Below are positions 46,248 through 55,174 of a DNA stretch of 64,000 nucleotides, piece after piece. The DNA comes from an uncultured Eubacteriales bacterium (GTDB lineage: Bacteria > Bacillota > Clostridia > Oscillospirales > Acutalibacteraceae), in the NCBI GenBank assembly GCA_934464585.1, contig CAKSJY010000005.1, positions 1-64,000 on the forward strand, given 5' to 3'. The notes beneath the pieces are model-generated. The model was not told the DNA's origin. It worked only from the letters and a program-made list of their open reading frames with translations, and ran no database searches. The first letter of the stretch is position 1; every line of letters begins with the position of its first letter. Made by a program: the position numbers and the translations under genes.

Positions 46248-47849
46248 TTAATTCTTACTTTTTGCTTTCTTATACTCAAGATATTCATCATATGAACCTC
46301 TGCGGTCTATTACTCCATCCTCAGTAATCTCTATAATACGATTTGCGACAGTTTGAATAAACTCATGGTCATATGATGAAAATATAACATTTCCCTTAAA
46401 ACTTATAAGTCCATTATTTACAGCTGTTATTGACTCAAGGTCCAAATGATTGGTTGGCTGATCAAGCAACAATACATTAGATCCGAAAAGCATCATCCTT
46501 GAAAACATACATCTTACTTTTTCTCCACCGGAAAGTACACTTACCGGTTTAAAAATGTCGTCACCTGAAAACAACATTCTACCTAAAAAACCTCTTAAAT
46601 ATGTTTCAGTGGTATCCTTCGAATATTGCCTTATCCAATCCAATATATTCAAATCACAATTATTAAAGAATTTTGAATTATCATTCGGAAAATATGATGT
46701 ACTTGTGCTTACTCCCCACTTAAAGCTTCCACTATCAGGTTCTGTATTTCCTGAAAGTATCTCAAATAAAGATGTAACAGCAGTTGGATTTTCTCCAATT
46801 ATTGCTACCTTATCTCCCTTGTTTAATGTAAATGTAACATCATTCAAAACTTTTTGTCCATCTACTGTTTTTGATATTGAATCTACGCTAAGTATATCCT
46901 TACCGACTTCTCTATCCATCTGGAATCCAATAAACGGATAGCGTCTACTTGAGGCAGGCATTTCCTCAACCGTAATTTTTTCAAGCAATTTCTTTCTTGC
47001 TGTTGCTTGTTTTGATTTAGATTTATTAGCAGAAAATCGTTCTATAAACCTTTGTAATTCTTTTATTTTTTCCTCTTTCTTTTGGTTTTGTTGTTTTAGC
47101 ATCTTCTGCATAAGCTGACTAGACTCATACCAAAATTCATAGTTACCAACATACATCTTAATTCTTGTATAATCTATATCTACAATATGTGTACAAACAT
47201 TATTCAAAAAGTGCCTGTCATGAGAAACTACTATTACAGTACCCGGATAATCTACAAGAAAATCCTCTAACCAAGAAATTGCTGATATATCTAAATGGTT
47301 TGTCGGTTCATCAAGCAAAATTACGTCCGGATTGCCAAACAATGCCTGTGCAAGCAATACCTTTACTTTTTCCTTTCCGTTTAAAGATGACATATTAGAA
47401 TACAAAACTTCCTCTTTTAGTCCAAGGCCCTGAATCAACTTAGAAGCGTCTGATTCTGCTTCCCAACCATTCATTTGAGCAAATTCACCCTCAAGCTCAG
47501 AAGCTAATATTCCATCCTCATCACTAAAATCAGGTTTTTGATATATAGCATCCTTTTGCTTCATAACATCATATAGTCGTTTATTCCCCATTATTACAGT
47601 ATCTAAAACTGTAAATTCATCATATGCATAATGATCTTGTTTTAAAACAGAAAGCCTAATAGATTCCGGTATTATAACCTCACCAGAAGACGGTTCTAAA
47701 TCTCCGCATAAAATTTTTAAAAATGTTGACTTTCCTGCACCATTTGCTCCTATAATACCATAACAATTTTCAGGAGTGAACTTTAAGTTTACATCTGAAA
47801 ACAAATTTGATCCGTTAAAATTTAAACTTACATTAGATACTGTAATCAT
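46248..47849 (-). CDS. YkpA/YbiT-type ABC-F ATPase
   Basis: A cytosolic ribosome-associated ABC-F protein of 533 residues with two ATPase domains and a charged linker (KKEEKIKELQRF...). NBD1 is intact: GANGAGKST, LLDEPTNHLD, VVSHDRHF. Its signature is degenerate (LNGKEK). NBD2 has lost the Walker A Lys (GENPTAVTSL) and has Gln for the Walker B Glu (LLLDQPTNHLD) and Tyr for the switch His (SSYDHEF), but keeps LSGGEK. One composite site is thus fully equipped and the other degenerate. The start is the second ATG, after GGAGG. A promoter and attenuator-like hairpin lie upstream. General translation factor or antibiotic tolerance; the YkpA resemblance favours the former. Confidence 0.92.
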   Translation of the reverse strand: MITVSNVSLNFNGSNLFSDVNLKFTPENCYGIIGANGAGKSTFLKILCGDLEPSSGEVIIPESIRLSVLKQDHYAYDEFTVLDTVIMGNKRLYDVMKQKDAIYQKPDFSDEDGILASELEGEFAQMNGWEAESDASKLIQGLGLKEEVLYSNMSSLNGKEKVKVLLAQALFGNPDVILLDEPTNHLDISAISWLEDFLVDYPGTVIVVSHDRHFLNNVCTHIVDIDYTRIKMYVGNYEFWYESSQLMQKMLKQQNQKKEEKIKELQRFIERFSANKSKSKQATARKKLLEKITVEEMPASSRRYPFIGFQMDREVGKDILSVDSISKTVDGQKVLNDVTFTLNKGDKVAIIGENPTAVTSLFEILSGNTEPDSGSFKWGVSTSTSYFPNDNSKFFNNCDLNILDWIRQYSKDTTETYLRGFLGRMLFSGDDIFKPVSVLSGGEKVRCMFSRMMLFGSNVLLLDQPTNHLDLESITAVNNGLISFKGNVIFSSYDHEFIQTVANRIIEITEDGVIDRRGSYDEYLEYKKAKSKN

Positions 47850-47867
47850 TTTTTCCTCCATAAAAAA

Positions 47868-47894
47868 TAGACGATTATATATTAATATCGTCTA
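47868..47894 (-). promoter_or_regulatory. Leader attenuator-like hairpin before the ABC-F gene
   Basis: On the minus strand TAGACGAT / ATCGTCTA with an 11-base loop is followed immediately by TTTTTT and then the Shine-Dalgarno sequence. It lies within the 5' leader: an extended -10 (TGATATAAT, -10 at 47912-47917) predicts transcription from about 47905. This is the layout of transcription attenuators seen before several ABC-F genes. Confidence 0.6.
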
Positions 47895-47940
47895 AAAATA
47901 ATTATCTATATATTATATCATAACTTAAATATATAATCCA

Positions 47941-47966
47941 GAAAAGTCCATAAATATGGACTTTTC
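47941..47966 (-). terminator. Hairpin terminator after the ADP-ribosyltransferase gene
   Basis: GAAAAGTCCA / TGGACTTTTC with a 6-base loop, 20 bases past the stop. The U-run is mostly within the stem, followed by TGGATTATATATTT. Confidence 0.6.
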
Positions 47967-47985
47967 CATTCTACTTAGATAGTAG

Positions 47986-49401
47986 TTATTCTGGTTTAAT
48001 ATTCTCTTTGACAGATAAATCTAATATTATTAATACAGTTTTCCTCTTGTTAATAAAGATTTCTGATAAAGTTATATCAGAAACTGTAAACGTTAACCCT
48101 CTTCGCAATAAAAATTCACATTGTCCAAATTCTGATCCAAATTGGCTCGCAATTTTATCAACAGGAATAATCTTTTCTTCTTTTTTGCAATGTATTCTCT
48201 CCACTAAGGCATATCCTGACTCAGCTTTACTATTACTAACTGCAAAGTACTTTGCAGTTTCCATATCTAATGTCATACTGGTATATCCGTAACGTTCATA
48301 ACTTCTTCCCTTCATTTGAGACATACACTTTTTTGTTAATATATTTTCTATCGCACCCGTTTTATATTTTATATCACAGCAAAAGTTTCTTAGGTATTTA
48401 GTGCCTGTACCTCTCACAAAAGTCATATCATACGGTATTCCCTCTATATTTTCAAATAGCTTATCTATAACACGAATCTCATTTTTACATCTCCTAATAT
48501 TGGAACTTTTAATCGCCTCATTTACTATATTAGAATACGCATACACACGAAATGCATATCCTATTCTATAAAACTGTTTTAAGTCTCCTCTATGAAGATA
48601 TGTATTATAAAGCATTTCAACAAAGTCACTACCTAAACTACCATATAGACGCTTTATCTGCTTAGTATTCTCCTTTTTTCCCCCTAAAATATGCCTTTTA
48701 GACTCCTCTTCAAGCTTACCAAGTATCTTTGGATTCATTCTCCGAGGAACTGTAGCCCCAATTGAACTTTCAAAATCCTTTATAAAATTAGCCTTAATTT
48801 CAGCGAATTCTAAGTATACATCTCTGTCAGGATTACTATGATCATATTCATATACTCCTGATGCAGCTTTTACTAAAAAGTATATATCAATTGTTCCTAA
48901 TAACGCTTTATTCCAGTTTATTAAAACTGGTGGTAAACCAACAAGTGTTTTTAACTTAATAAACATTTCATGTATAAGCTTACAAAAATCTTTTATTTCT
49001 ATTTCACCTGCCGGATTGGAAGATTCTACCGCTCCTTTAAGGTATTCCCGTTCTTCTACAAGTTCTCCAATATCCGCTATATGGTAACTATAAAGAACAT
49101 CTGCCAAATTTTTAAACTGCCGAAATTGTTCACATAGATCCTCTGGCTTAATCTCTGATGAAACATATCTGGTTTTTATTATTGGTTCAGGTAGCGTAAT
49201 TTTATTATGTGGTACCTGAACTCCATTTCCTACCTTTTGTTTTACACCTAAATTTGTAGGTAATTGATTCCCTAAATTTTGAAAAGATTCCCCTCTTTTT
49301 TCGGAAGCTAATTTATCATCAGGACTTTTGGGCAGATTAACTTTACTTATAAACCGACATTGATTAGAGGAATGCTTTACTGGGGTCAAATTTGCATACA
49401 T
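47986..49401 (-). CDS. ADP-ribosyltransferase toxin, R-S-QxE class, probable injected effector
   Basis: 471 residues, no signal peptide or membrane helix. The C-terminal domain has the complete R-S-E signature: MTFVRGTG (Arg330), the STS-like YGYTSMTL (Ser375) and the catalytic ARTT loop EFGQCEFLLRRGLTFTV (Gln427-x-Glu429). In this class Q-x-E is the form found in C3-type Rho-modifying enzymes, E-x-E in arginine modifiers. The spacing from Arg to Glu, about 100 residues, is normal. Residues 1-80 are a disordered Pro-rich leader and 90-320 are helical, possibly for loading or binding. It is the last gene of the contractile-system cluster, behind the ATPase and a chaperone-like gene. The toxin call is strong; target and delivery are inferred. 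Confidence 0.82.
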   Translation of the reverse strand: MYANLTPVKHSSNQCRFISKVNLPKSPDDKLASEKRGESFQNLGNQLPTNLGVKQKVGNGVQVPHNKITLPEPIIKTRYVSSEIKPEDLCEQFRQFKNLADVLYSYHIADIGELVEEREYLKGAVESSNPAGEIEIKDFCKLIHEMFIKLKTLVGLPPVLINWNKALLGTIDIYFLVKAASGVYEYDHSNPDRDVYLEFAEIKANFIKDFESSIGATVPRRMNPKILGKLEEESKRHILGGKKENTKQIKRLYGSLGSDFVEMLYNTYLHRGDLKQFYRIGYAFRVYAYSNIVNEAIKSSNIRRCKNEIRVIDKLFENIEGIPYDMTFVRGTGTKYLRNFCCDIKYKTGAIENILTKKCMSQMKGRSYERYGYTSMTLDMETAKYFAVSNSKAESGYALVERIHCKKEEKIIPVDKIASQFGSEFGQCEFLLRRGLTFTVSDITLSEIFINKRKTVLIILDLSVKENIKPE

Positions 49402-49460
49402 TTACATCCCTCTTTAAAAACACTTCAACTAAATAATATTAATAATATAACAACGCCAAA

Positions 49461-49994
49461 TTACATATCATTCATTTTTTCATAAAAGAATGATCCTTCG
49501 TCTAAAGCTTCATCAATGCTTATATTACCGCTTATTAAATCGTATATTTTGATGACCATAATATTTGCCTGATATATAAATATATCAAGGGAACGTGCAA
49601 ATGTGTCTTTATCTATTTTCTCGCTTGCCGAAAAATAAAGTGAATATTTTACACAAACAGAATTTTCAAAGTTGAGTAAATTTCCAATCATAAATCTTTC
49701 ATTTTGCTGTTTTATAAATTCATTAACAAGGTCAACCTTATCATCAGGCACAATATCAGAAATGCACATATAAAACTGTACAAATAATGTTGAATAATTT
49801 TCGATTACAATAGGTATAACATTGCAAGTAACTATTACATCATTACCCTTTACATCTTTATCTATCAATATAGACATAGTTGGAATCTTATATTTTTCTA
49901 AATCTAATATTTCTGTATCATAGTCAAACTCTTTACAAATCTCTGTAATTTCGTTCATTTTACCGTTAATATATTCAACTACGTTTTTTTCCAT
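49461..49994 (-). CDS. Small YbjN/CesT-like protein, possible effector chaperone
   Basis: 177 residues starting at the ATG 49994 (MEKNVVEYING) with AAGGAG upstream; a 16-codon extension would overlap the ATPase gene and lacks a ribosome site. The protein is small and acidic, with alternating helix and strand in the order of YbjN or type III chaperone folds (PTMSILIDKDVKGNDVIVTC, VIPIVIENYSTLFVQFYMCI). No catalytic motif. It lies between the AAA+ ATPase (22 bases) and the ADP-ribosyltransferase (59 bases), the position of a cargo chaperone. The family is not securely recognised; the role is inference. Confidence 0.55.
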   Translation of the reverse strand: MEKNVVEYINGKMNEITEICKEFDYDTEILDLEKYKIPTMSILIDKDVKGNDVIVTCNVIPIVIENYSTLFVQFYMCISDIVPDDKVDLVNEFIKQQNERFMIGNLLNFENSVCVKYSLYFSASEKIDKDTFARSLDIFIYQANIMVIKIYDLISGNISIDEALDEGSFFYEKMNDM

Positions 49995-50016
49995 AAAGTA
50001 AACTCTCCTTAATTTA

Positions 50017-52155
50017 TTATAATAAATATCCGTGTTCTCCAAAGTCTTCTTTTAGTAAAGTCTTTCCTTGTTTTGTAAGTTCATACTTTATCGCTTTTAA
50101 TATGTGATCCATCTTTAATTTTTTACCGGTTTTAGCTGCCAAAAAGGCTGCTGTTACCGCCACATTCTTTATATTACCACCTGAAATTTCAAATTGATTG
50201 GCAAGATAATCAAAATCAATATTTTTGTCTAAAGGAAGTTCCTTTGGAAACATAGTCTGCCATATCTTTTTTCTAGAAAGAACATCCGGAAACGGAAAGT
50301 GTATAACATAGGTTATACGCCTAAAAAATGCTGAATCTATATTTTCAAGATAGTTTGTTGTCATTATAGTTATTCCATCATATTCTTCCATTTTTTGAAG
50401 TAAATATGATGTCTCTAAGTTGGCATTTTTATCATGAGAATCTTTTACCTCAGTTCTCTTTCCAAGCAAAGCATCTGTCTCATCAAAAAATAGTATAACA
50501 TTACTTTTTTTAGCTTCCTTAAACAGTTCATTTAAGTTTTTTTCTGTTTCACCAATATATTTAGATACTATTTGAGATAAGTCTACTTTATATATTTCAA
50601 TATTAAGATCGTTACCTACAACTTGAGCTGCCATTGTTTTACCAGTACCCGGAGGACCAGCAAACAACATACTAACACCTCTACCATAGGAAAGTCTTTT
50701 ATTAAACCCCCATTTATCGTAAACAATATGCTTATATCTTATTTGATCACAAGCATTTTTTAACATTTCCTTTTCCTCATCAGCCAAAATTAACTGGTCC
50801 CAATTATATTTTGCATATATCAATGTACTCTTTTGATCCAAGTCTGAAATAACCTGATTATATGCACAATTATAAAGTTGTTTTTTAGTAAGTGCTGTGT
50901 TCCTATTCCATCTAAATAGATTTTGAGCGTCCCTTTGAGTTCCTACAATCTGTGCCGGAGTAAATGTAAACTTATTTGCAAGTTCATATGGCTCTATTTT
51001 TTCCTTCAAATTAACATTTTGCAAACAATCGCTCCACATTTCTATACTCTCATCCTTAGTTGGATATGTAACTTCTATATTCATCCAGTTATAGCTAGAC
51101 ACTATATTAGTATTACGTATAGGATCATTTGATGAAATAAATACTACATTTGTAAATTTTTCACATACATTAAGTATCATTTCAACAGCCTTTATTCCCT
51201 CATTATTTTCTACATTCATTAGTACGTCAATGTTAGTAAAAAGTAACATACCCTGAGTAAGTAAGACTTCTCGGCAAGCTGTTAAAACACTGGAATAAAA
51301 GACTTTGCCGTCTCTTGTATCTACCTGTGATAAATCTACAATAGTTAATGGAATTTTAAAAAGTTGTGCACATCTTTTGACCTGGGTCTTTCTTCCAATT
51401 CCGTTTGGACCATAAAGGCAAACATACATTGTCTCATCTTCATCATAGTTTGTAATCAAATCTTTTAATTGGGCTGCCAATTCCTCATTCACCTTTAACG
51501 GAGCTACATTTTGTTCTGTAATTGATTCTACACCGTTAATTCGCAATGGCTCTGCACCATTTGTCCATATAAATGAGAAAAGTCTTTGAGATATTTCTGT
51601 TGTCCCTTGATCAAAACATAATGAATCCATTTTTTCATATACTATTTGCTTTATTCTATGATAATCACTAATTTCTGAAATATCATCAACAAAATAATAG
51701 ATTTTTATCATTAAGTCTAAACTTGGACTTACTAACTCAGGAGATCCTTGCAGTGATGCAAATATTTTTCCATATTTATCATCAAACTTTCCTAGCATAC
51801 TTAAAAGTAAACAGAAAAATTCTATATCGGTTAGTCTAAATATATATTTAACATACTCTAAAGAGAGGCTCATACCCTCTTCTACATTTTCCCGCATTCT
51901 TGACTTTATATGAAGTTTAATTCTTACCATATCTTGAAATACAGCATCCCTGTTTTCATTAAAAGTACTTTTTAAATTTATGTTTTGATTTGCCTCAGTA
52001 TTATTAATAACATTACTTCGGGGATCTAAACATTCAATATATCTCAGCACCATATATTCAGCTTGTTTTAAAACATCCAAAATATATTCATTATAATCTT
52101 CATACTTTATTCCAAATAAATCTTTTGGTACAAATGAATCTAATATATTCTTCAT
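50017..52155 (-). CDS. eCIS-type AAA+ ATPase (Afp15/Pvc15-like)
   Basis: 712 residues with two ATPase modules. The first (about 240-410) is degenerate: its P-loop reads GPNGIGRKT, with Arg at the Lys position. The second is canonical: AGPPGTGKTM (Lys506), Walker B ILFFDETDALLGKR (Asp558-Glu559), sensor MTTNYLENID and Arg-finger FRRI. This inactive-then-active pairing is typical of the ATPases encoded with extracellular contractile injection systems, thought to act in assembly or cargo loading. It follows the PAAR-like gene by 29 bases. Confidence 0.88.
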   Translation of the reverse strand: MKNILDSFVPKDLFGIKYEDYNEYILDVLKQAEYMVLRYIECLDPRSNVINNTEANQNINLKSTFNENRDAVFQDMVRIKLHIKSRMRENVEEGMSLSLEYVKYIFRLTDIEFFCLLLSMLGKFDDKYGKIFASLQGSPELVSPSLDLMIKIYYFVDDISEISDYHRIKQIVYEKMDSLCFDQGTTEISQRLFSFIWTNGAEPLRINGVESITEQNVAPLKVNEELAAQLKDLITNYDEDETMYVCLYGPNGIGRKTQVKRCAQLFKIPLTIVDLSQVDTRDGKVFYSSVLTACREVLLTQGMLLFTNIDVLMNVENNEGIKAVEMILNVCEKFTNVVFISSNDPIRNTNIVSSYNWMNIEVTYPTKDESIEMWSDCLQNVNLKEKIEPYELANKFTFTPAQIVGTQRDAQNLFRWNRNTALTKKQLYNCAYNQVISDLDQKSTLIYAKYNWDQLILADEEKEMLKNACDQIRYKHIVYDKWGFNKRLSYGRGVSMLFAGPPGTGKTMAAQVVGNDLNIEIYKVDLSQIVSKYIGETEKNLNELFKEAKKSNVILFFDETDALLGKRTEVKDSHDKNANLETSYLLQKMEEYDGITIMTTNYLENIDSAFFRRITYVIHFPFPDVLSRKKIWQTMFPKELPLDKNIDFDYLANQFEISGGNIKNVAVTAAFLAAKTGKKLKMDHILKAIKYELTKQGKTLLKEDFGEHGYLL

Positions 52156-52184
52156 TGTTTTCCCCCTACTTATGTTAAATGTGC

Positions 52185-52583
52185 TTAAGGTATTTGCACA
52201 CTCGTTTGACCTGGATTAGTTATACTAATCTCTCCACCATAAGCACACATAAGCTTGGATGAGCTATTAAGTGCCGGACTTTTATCAATTAATACTGTCG
52301 GTGAACCCGGAGCCCATGGAAGTGTTATAACTGGAATGCAAGGTTGCGGAGTTAATACTCCTAAGGCAGCAGTTGTTGCAACAGAAACAGCTGGATTTGT
52401 GAGTGACGTACACATACCAAATGGCCCAACATTAGTTTCTGGTTTATTATCCATTATATTTGCCGCAGATAATATCCCTACTGTCGGTCTAGGATTACTC
52501 GGCAACGAAATTACCTTTAGTGGTGCCGGTGATGATCCCATTTTACACTGGCACATTGCACCATTGCATACTTGAAATGCCAT
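52185..52583 (-). CDS. PAAR-like spike-tip protein (DUF4280-type)
   Basis: A 132-residue protein fitting the cone-shaped tip at the end of a contractile-system spike. It starts MAFQVCNGAMCQCKMGSSPA, continues NIMDNKPETNVGPFGMCTSL, and includes CIPVITLPWAPGSPTVLIDK and SSKLMCAYGGEISITNPGQ. The scattered Cys/His residues and the repeated Gly-Pro turns match DUF4280/PAAR-like proteins, where they bind one metal ion. GGAG lies eight bases before the ATG. Directly upstream of the AAA+ gene. Confidence 0.85.
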   Translation of the reverse strand: MAFQVCNGAMCQCKMGSSPAPLKVISLPSNPRPTVGILSAANIMDNKPETNVGPFGMCTSLTNPAVSVATTAALGVLTPQPCIPVITLPWAPGSPTVLIDKSPALNSSSKLMCAYGGEISITNPGQTSVQIP

Positions 52584-52597
52584 AAAATCAACTCCAT

Positions 52598-53344
52598 TTA
52601 TTTTACTTCAACTTCTATAATATCATCTTTCAGAAATGATTCAACACTAACATTTATCTTCTTTTTTTCTATAACAAAAGAAAACTCAGCATTATCCTTT
52701 AAAAAGAATATCGGGTTTATAGCAAAAGCAATTTTACCCATATTGTCAGATTTTAGATTCCAAACCGGTTGCAAAAAACCATCTTCCGGTATTTTTGACT
52801 TATATGTGTCTTTAAGAATATAAGCCTCTTGGTTGTGGTCGTAACCTTTAATATAAATACTCAAATTTGGTTTTTTATCATAGCAGTACTCTTGATACAA
52901 AAGCCTTTGATCAAAATCAATTCCAAGTTTCATTAAATTGTTACCCCTGGATATTGGTTCAATAACCCTAAAATATGGATTTATTGTATTAACCTTAATT
53001 GTTAAATCCTGATTAATAAGTGGTTTCCCTTTCTGTTTCAGAACAAAAATTACTTTTTTCATATTTTTTAGCAAGGTATTATCTGCGGAAAGCTGCATTG
53101 GTAAAGTAATTATGTTGACATCGTCTTCAGAAACTACTACTTCATAGTCTTGCGATATAAAACCTTTTGCTTGTATTGTAAATACATATGTACCCTTTTC
53201 AATATTAGTAAATACATAATATCCATTTTCTTTTTTTACACATGAAAAACTTTTATCTTTACATACAACAATTGCGTCATCAATAGGCTCTTTGTTTAAA
53301 TTATCTACCAAACGAAATACTATAGATGCTTTTATAGATTTCAT
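52598..53344 (-). CDS. Injection-system accessory protein with carboxypeptidase-regulatory-like domain
   Basis: 248 residues. The first 85 form a CarboxypepD_reg-like beta-sandwich: VDNLNKEPIDDAIVVCKDKS, ENGYYVFTNIEKGTYVFTIQ, KGFISQDYEVVVSEDD. The remainder (residues 90-248) is beta-rich, with LVDNTLLKNMKKVIFVLKQ-like strands and a final EKKKINVSVESFLKDDIIEV. No signal peptide. It sits between the tail-cap and PAAR-like genes with 15-base gaps on both sides, so it is probably a structural part of the particle, for example a tip or sheath decoration. That role is inference. Confidence 0.65.
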   Translation of the reverse strand: MKSIKASIVFRLVDNLNKEPIDDAIVVCKDKSFSCVKKENGYYVFTNIEKGTYVFTIQAKGFISQDYEVVVSEDDVNIITLPMQLSADNTLLKNMKKVIFVLKQKGKPLINQDLTIKVNTINPYFRVIEPISRGNNLMKLGIDFDQRLLYQEYCYDKKPNLSIYIKGYDHNQEAYILKDTYKSKIPEDGFLQPVWNLKSDNMGKIAFAINPIFFLKDNAEFSFVIEKKKINVSVESFLKDDIIEVEVK

Positions 53345-53359
53345 TGCTCACCCTCCGTT

Positions 53360-53938
53360 TTACTTATTAAGTTTGCTTTTAATATCAACAGAAACAACTC
53401 TCTTGGATGGTACTCTAATTACAGTAGAATCAACATTTATAGGACCTACTGTATAGAAAGCTGATAATTTATATGGTTCACTAAACATGGACCATACTTT
53501 AACCTTTTCTTCTAGCTCTATTGTTTGCATATTAATCCCAATTGGTTCATTTGCCATCTTTAATGCACCTGACATATATTTTTCCGGTATTGAACTATTA
53601 TCTGCAAAAACCTGTATTAATCTCCCAAATATTCTTTGTTCATCAATACCTCTGTTGGCTATTTCAGCCTTACTTGAAACAGATATCATATATTTAACAG
53701 TATATGATATAGGGGGATTTTGCAAATTACCATCAGGTAATTGCACCGGTCCCCTGTTTCTTGATTCCGGTAAATATTCTATGTCATATGGATGAACACC
53801 TACAACAAAAGATCCTCTTTCCTTTGGATCGCAAAGTCCAATATTTTCCCTTTTGGCAACTGGTTCCGGAACTAATTGATCCTTTAACATATCAACTATT
53901 GCTTTCCCAACATCTGCTAATACAGTATACTTAGCCAT
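53360..53938 (-). CDS. DUF4255/Pvc16-type tail terminator protein
   Basis: 192 residues matching the Pvc16/Afp16 N-terminal (DUF4255) family, which caps the tube and sheath of contractile injection systems. Visible pattern: ADVGKAIVDMLKDQLVP at the start, VVGVHPYDIEYLPESRNRG, PPISYTVKYMISVSSKAEIA, IDEQRIFGRLIQVFADNSSI and a beta-rich C-terminus ending KRVVSVDIKSKL. GGGGAG precedes the ATG. It follows the stalk-domain gene by 21 bases. Confidence 0.8.
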   Translation of the reverse strand: MAKYTVLADVGKAIVDMLKDQLVPEPVAKRENIGLCDPKERGSFVVGVHPYDIEYLPESRNRGPVQLPDGNLQNPPISYTVKYMISVSSKAEIANRGIDEQRIFGRLIQVFADNSSIPEKYMSGALKMANEPIGINMQTIELEEKVKVWSMFSEPYKLSAFYTVGPINVDSTVIRVPSKRVVSVDIKSKLNK

Positions 53939-53959
53939 AGTTTTCTCCCCTTTTAAAAA

Positions 53960-55075
53960 TTATAATTGGTTTAAATTATTGTACATTATAAATACGCCTT
54001 GATCCGGTGCATTTAAGTACGAGACTGAAAATGCTTGTGCAAAAAATTCCACCGGAATATAGGTAGCACCATTAAATGTTAAAACTGGTGCAGGCATACT
54101 TGTTGATTTATCATTAACATATCCTGTATTCTTACCTCTGGTTACCTCTACAATAAGACTATCTGTTTGTATTGCCAAGGTTCCATTGCTATTAGTATAT
54201 TGAACTTCGGCTTTAACAAACTGCAAAATATCATTTAAAGATATTAATATTTGTCCATTATACATTATCGGAGCGCTTGTCAACCTAAAACTTGTATTTG
54301 CCAAAACTACTTGCTCCGGTAAAATTGCTGTTGCATTATTAGCACTTTTAGCAAAGGCTTGTGAATCAGCTATTAGTTTTGACCTATTAGCACCAGAATA
54401 CTTAGAGCTTTCAGATGACATAAGTGCTGAAGCCGCTAAGGCAATTATATTGTCAGCCTCTTGAGTTTGATTTTCATCTAAAACCTCTTTATCTTTTGCT
54501 GATTGCATAATATTAGCCCCTAATATGGTTCTATCTACATCTGAAAGTGATGAAGGGTCTTCTTTTGCTTTATCTATATTTTCTACACCATCTAAGACTG
54601 TATCGGCAGTATCAGAATCTAAACTTGATAAAACATTTTTAACTGAACTTGAAAGTGTTTGTTCCACATCCGAAACTGAAATACTGGATTTGGCCGTCTG
54701 TTTTACCTCAGAATCAATTTGAGAAATATCTGGACTTTTCGCACATAAAGCATTTATTGAACCATTTACCTGATCTAGTTGAGATTGGAGTTGATGCGCC
54801 TGCTTTGCATATTCAACATATTCTTTAAGGCTCATATTGCCTGTAAGTATTGCCTGTTTCATTAATTCATTAAGCTTTGATTCTATATTGTCGCTACTCT
54901 TTGCATTTTTTATATCTGACATTATTTTGCTAACCTCATCAGGAGATAACCCCGAAGATGATGATTCATCTGTTGCACCTGTTGCAGCCAATGAAGAAAG
55001 TATAGTTGCAAGCACTAGTACTGTTATTAATGATATTAAAAAGACTTTCTTTTTTGATTTGACTGATTTTTGCAT
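53960..55075 (-). CDS. Signal-anchored protein with copper-amine-oxidase-type stalk domain
   Basis: 371 residues from the ATG 55075 (MQKSVKSKKK) with GGGGAGGAG upstream; a further ATG five codons earlier is less well placed. A signal peptide or anchor helix (about residues 10-30) is followed by 200 largely helical, Ser/Asp-rich residues. The C-terminal domain (about 265-360) has the Cu_amine_oxidN1 pattern: SAPIMYNGQILISLNDILQF and PVLTFNGATYIPVEFFAQAF. In Firmicutes this domain occurs in secreted, wall-associated proteins and is not an oxidase. Embedded in the contractile cluster, it is a candidate envelope link for the particle. Confidence 0.7.
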   Translation of the reverse strand: MQKSVKSKKKVFLISLITVLVLATILSSLAATGATDESSSSGLSPDEVSKIMSDIKNAKSSDNIESKLNELMKQAILTGNMSLKEYVEYAKQAHQLQSQLDQVNGSINALCAKSPDISQIDSEVKQTAKSSISVSDVEQTLSSSVKNVLSSLDSDTADTVLDGVENIDKAKEDPSSLSDVDRTILGANIMQSAKDKEVLDENQTQEADNIIALAASALMSSESSKYSGANRSKLIADSQAFAKSANNATAILPEQVVLANTSFRLTSAPIMYNGQILISLNDILQFVKAEVQYTNSNGTLAIQTDSLIVEVTRGKNTGYVNDKSTSMPAPVLTFNGATYIPVEFFAQAFSVSYLNAPDQGVFIMYNNLNQL

Positions 55076-55174
55076 TATACTCCTCCCCATTATCTCTAAG
55101 ACTATTATACACTGTTCTACTAGAAAATCAAAATATTTTTTATAATTTGCAAATTTTGCTTAATTATAACAATT

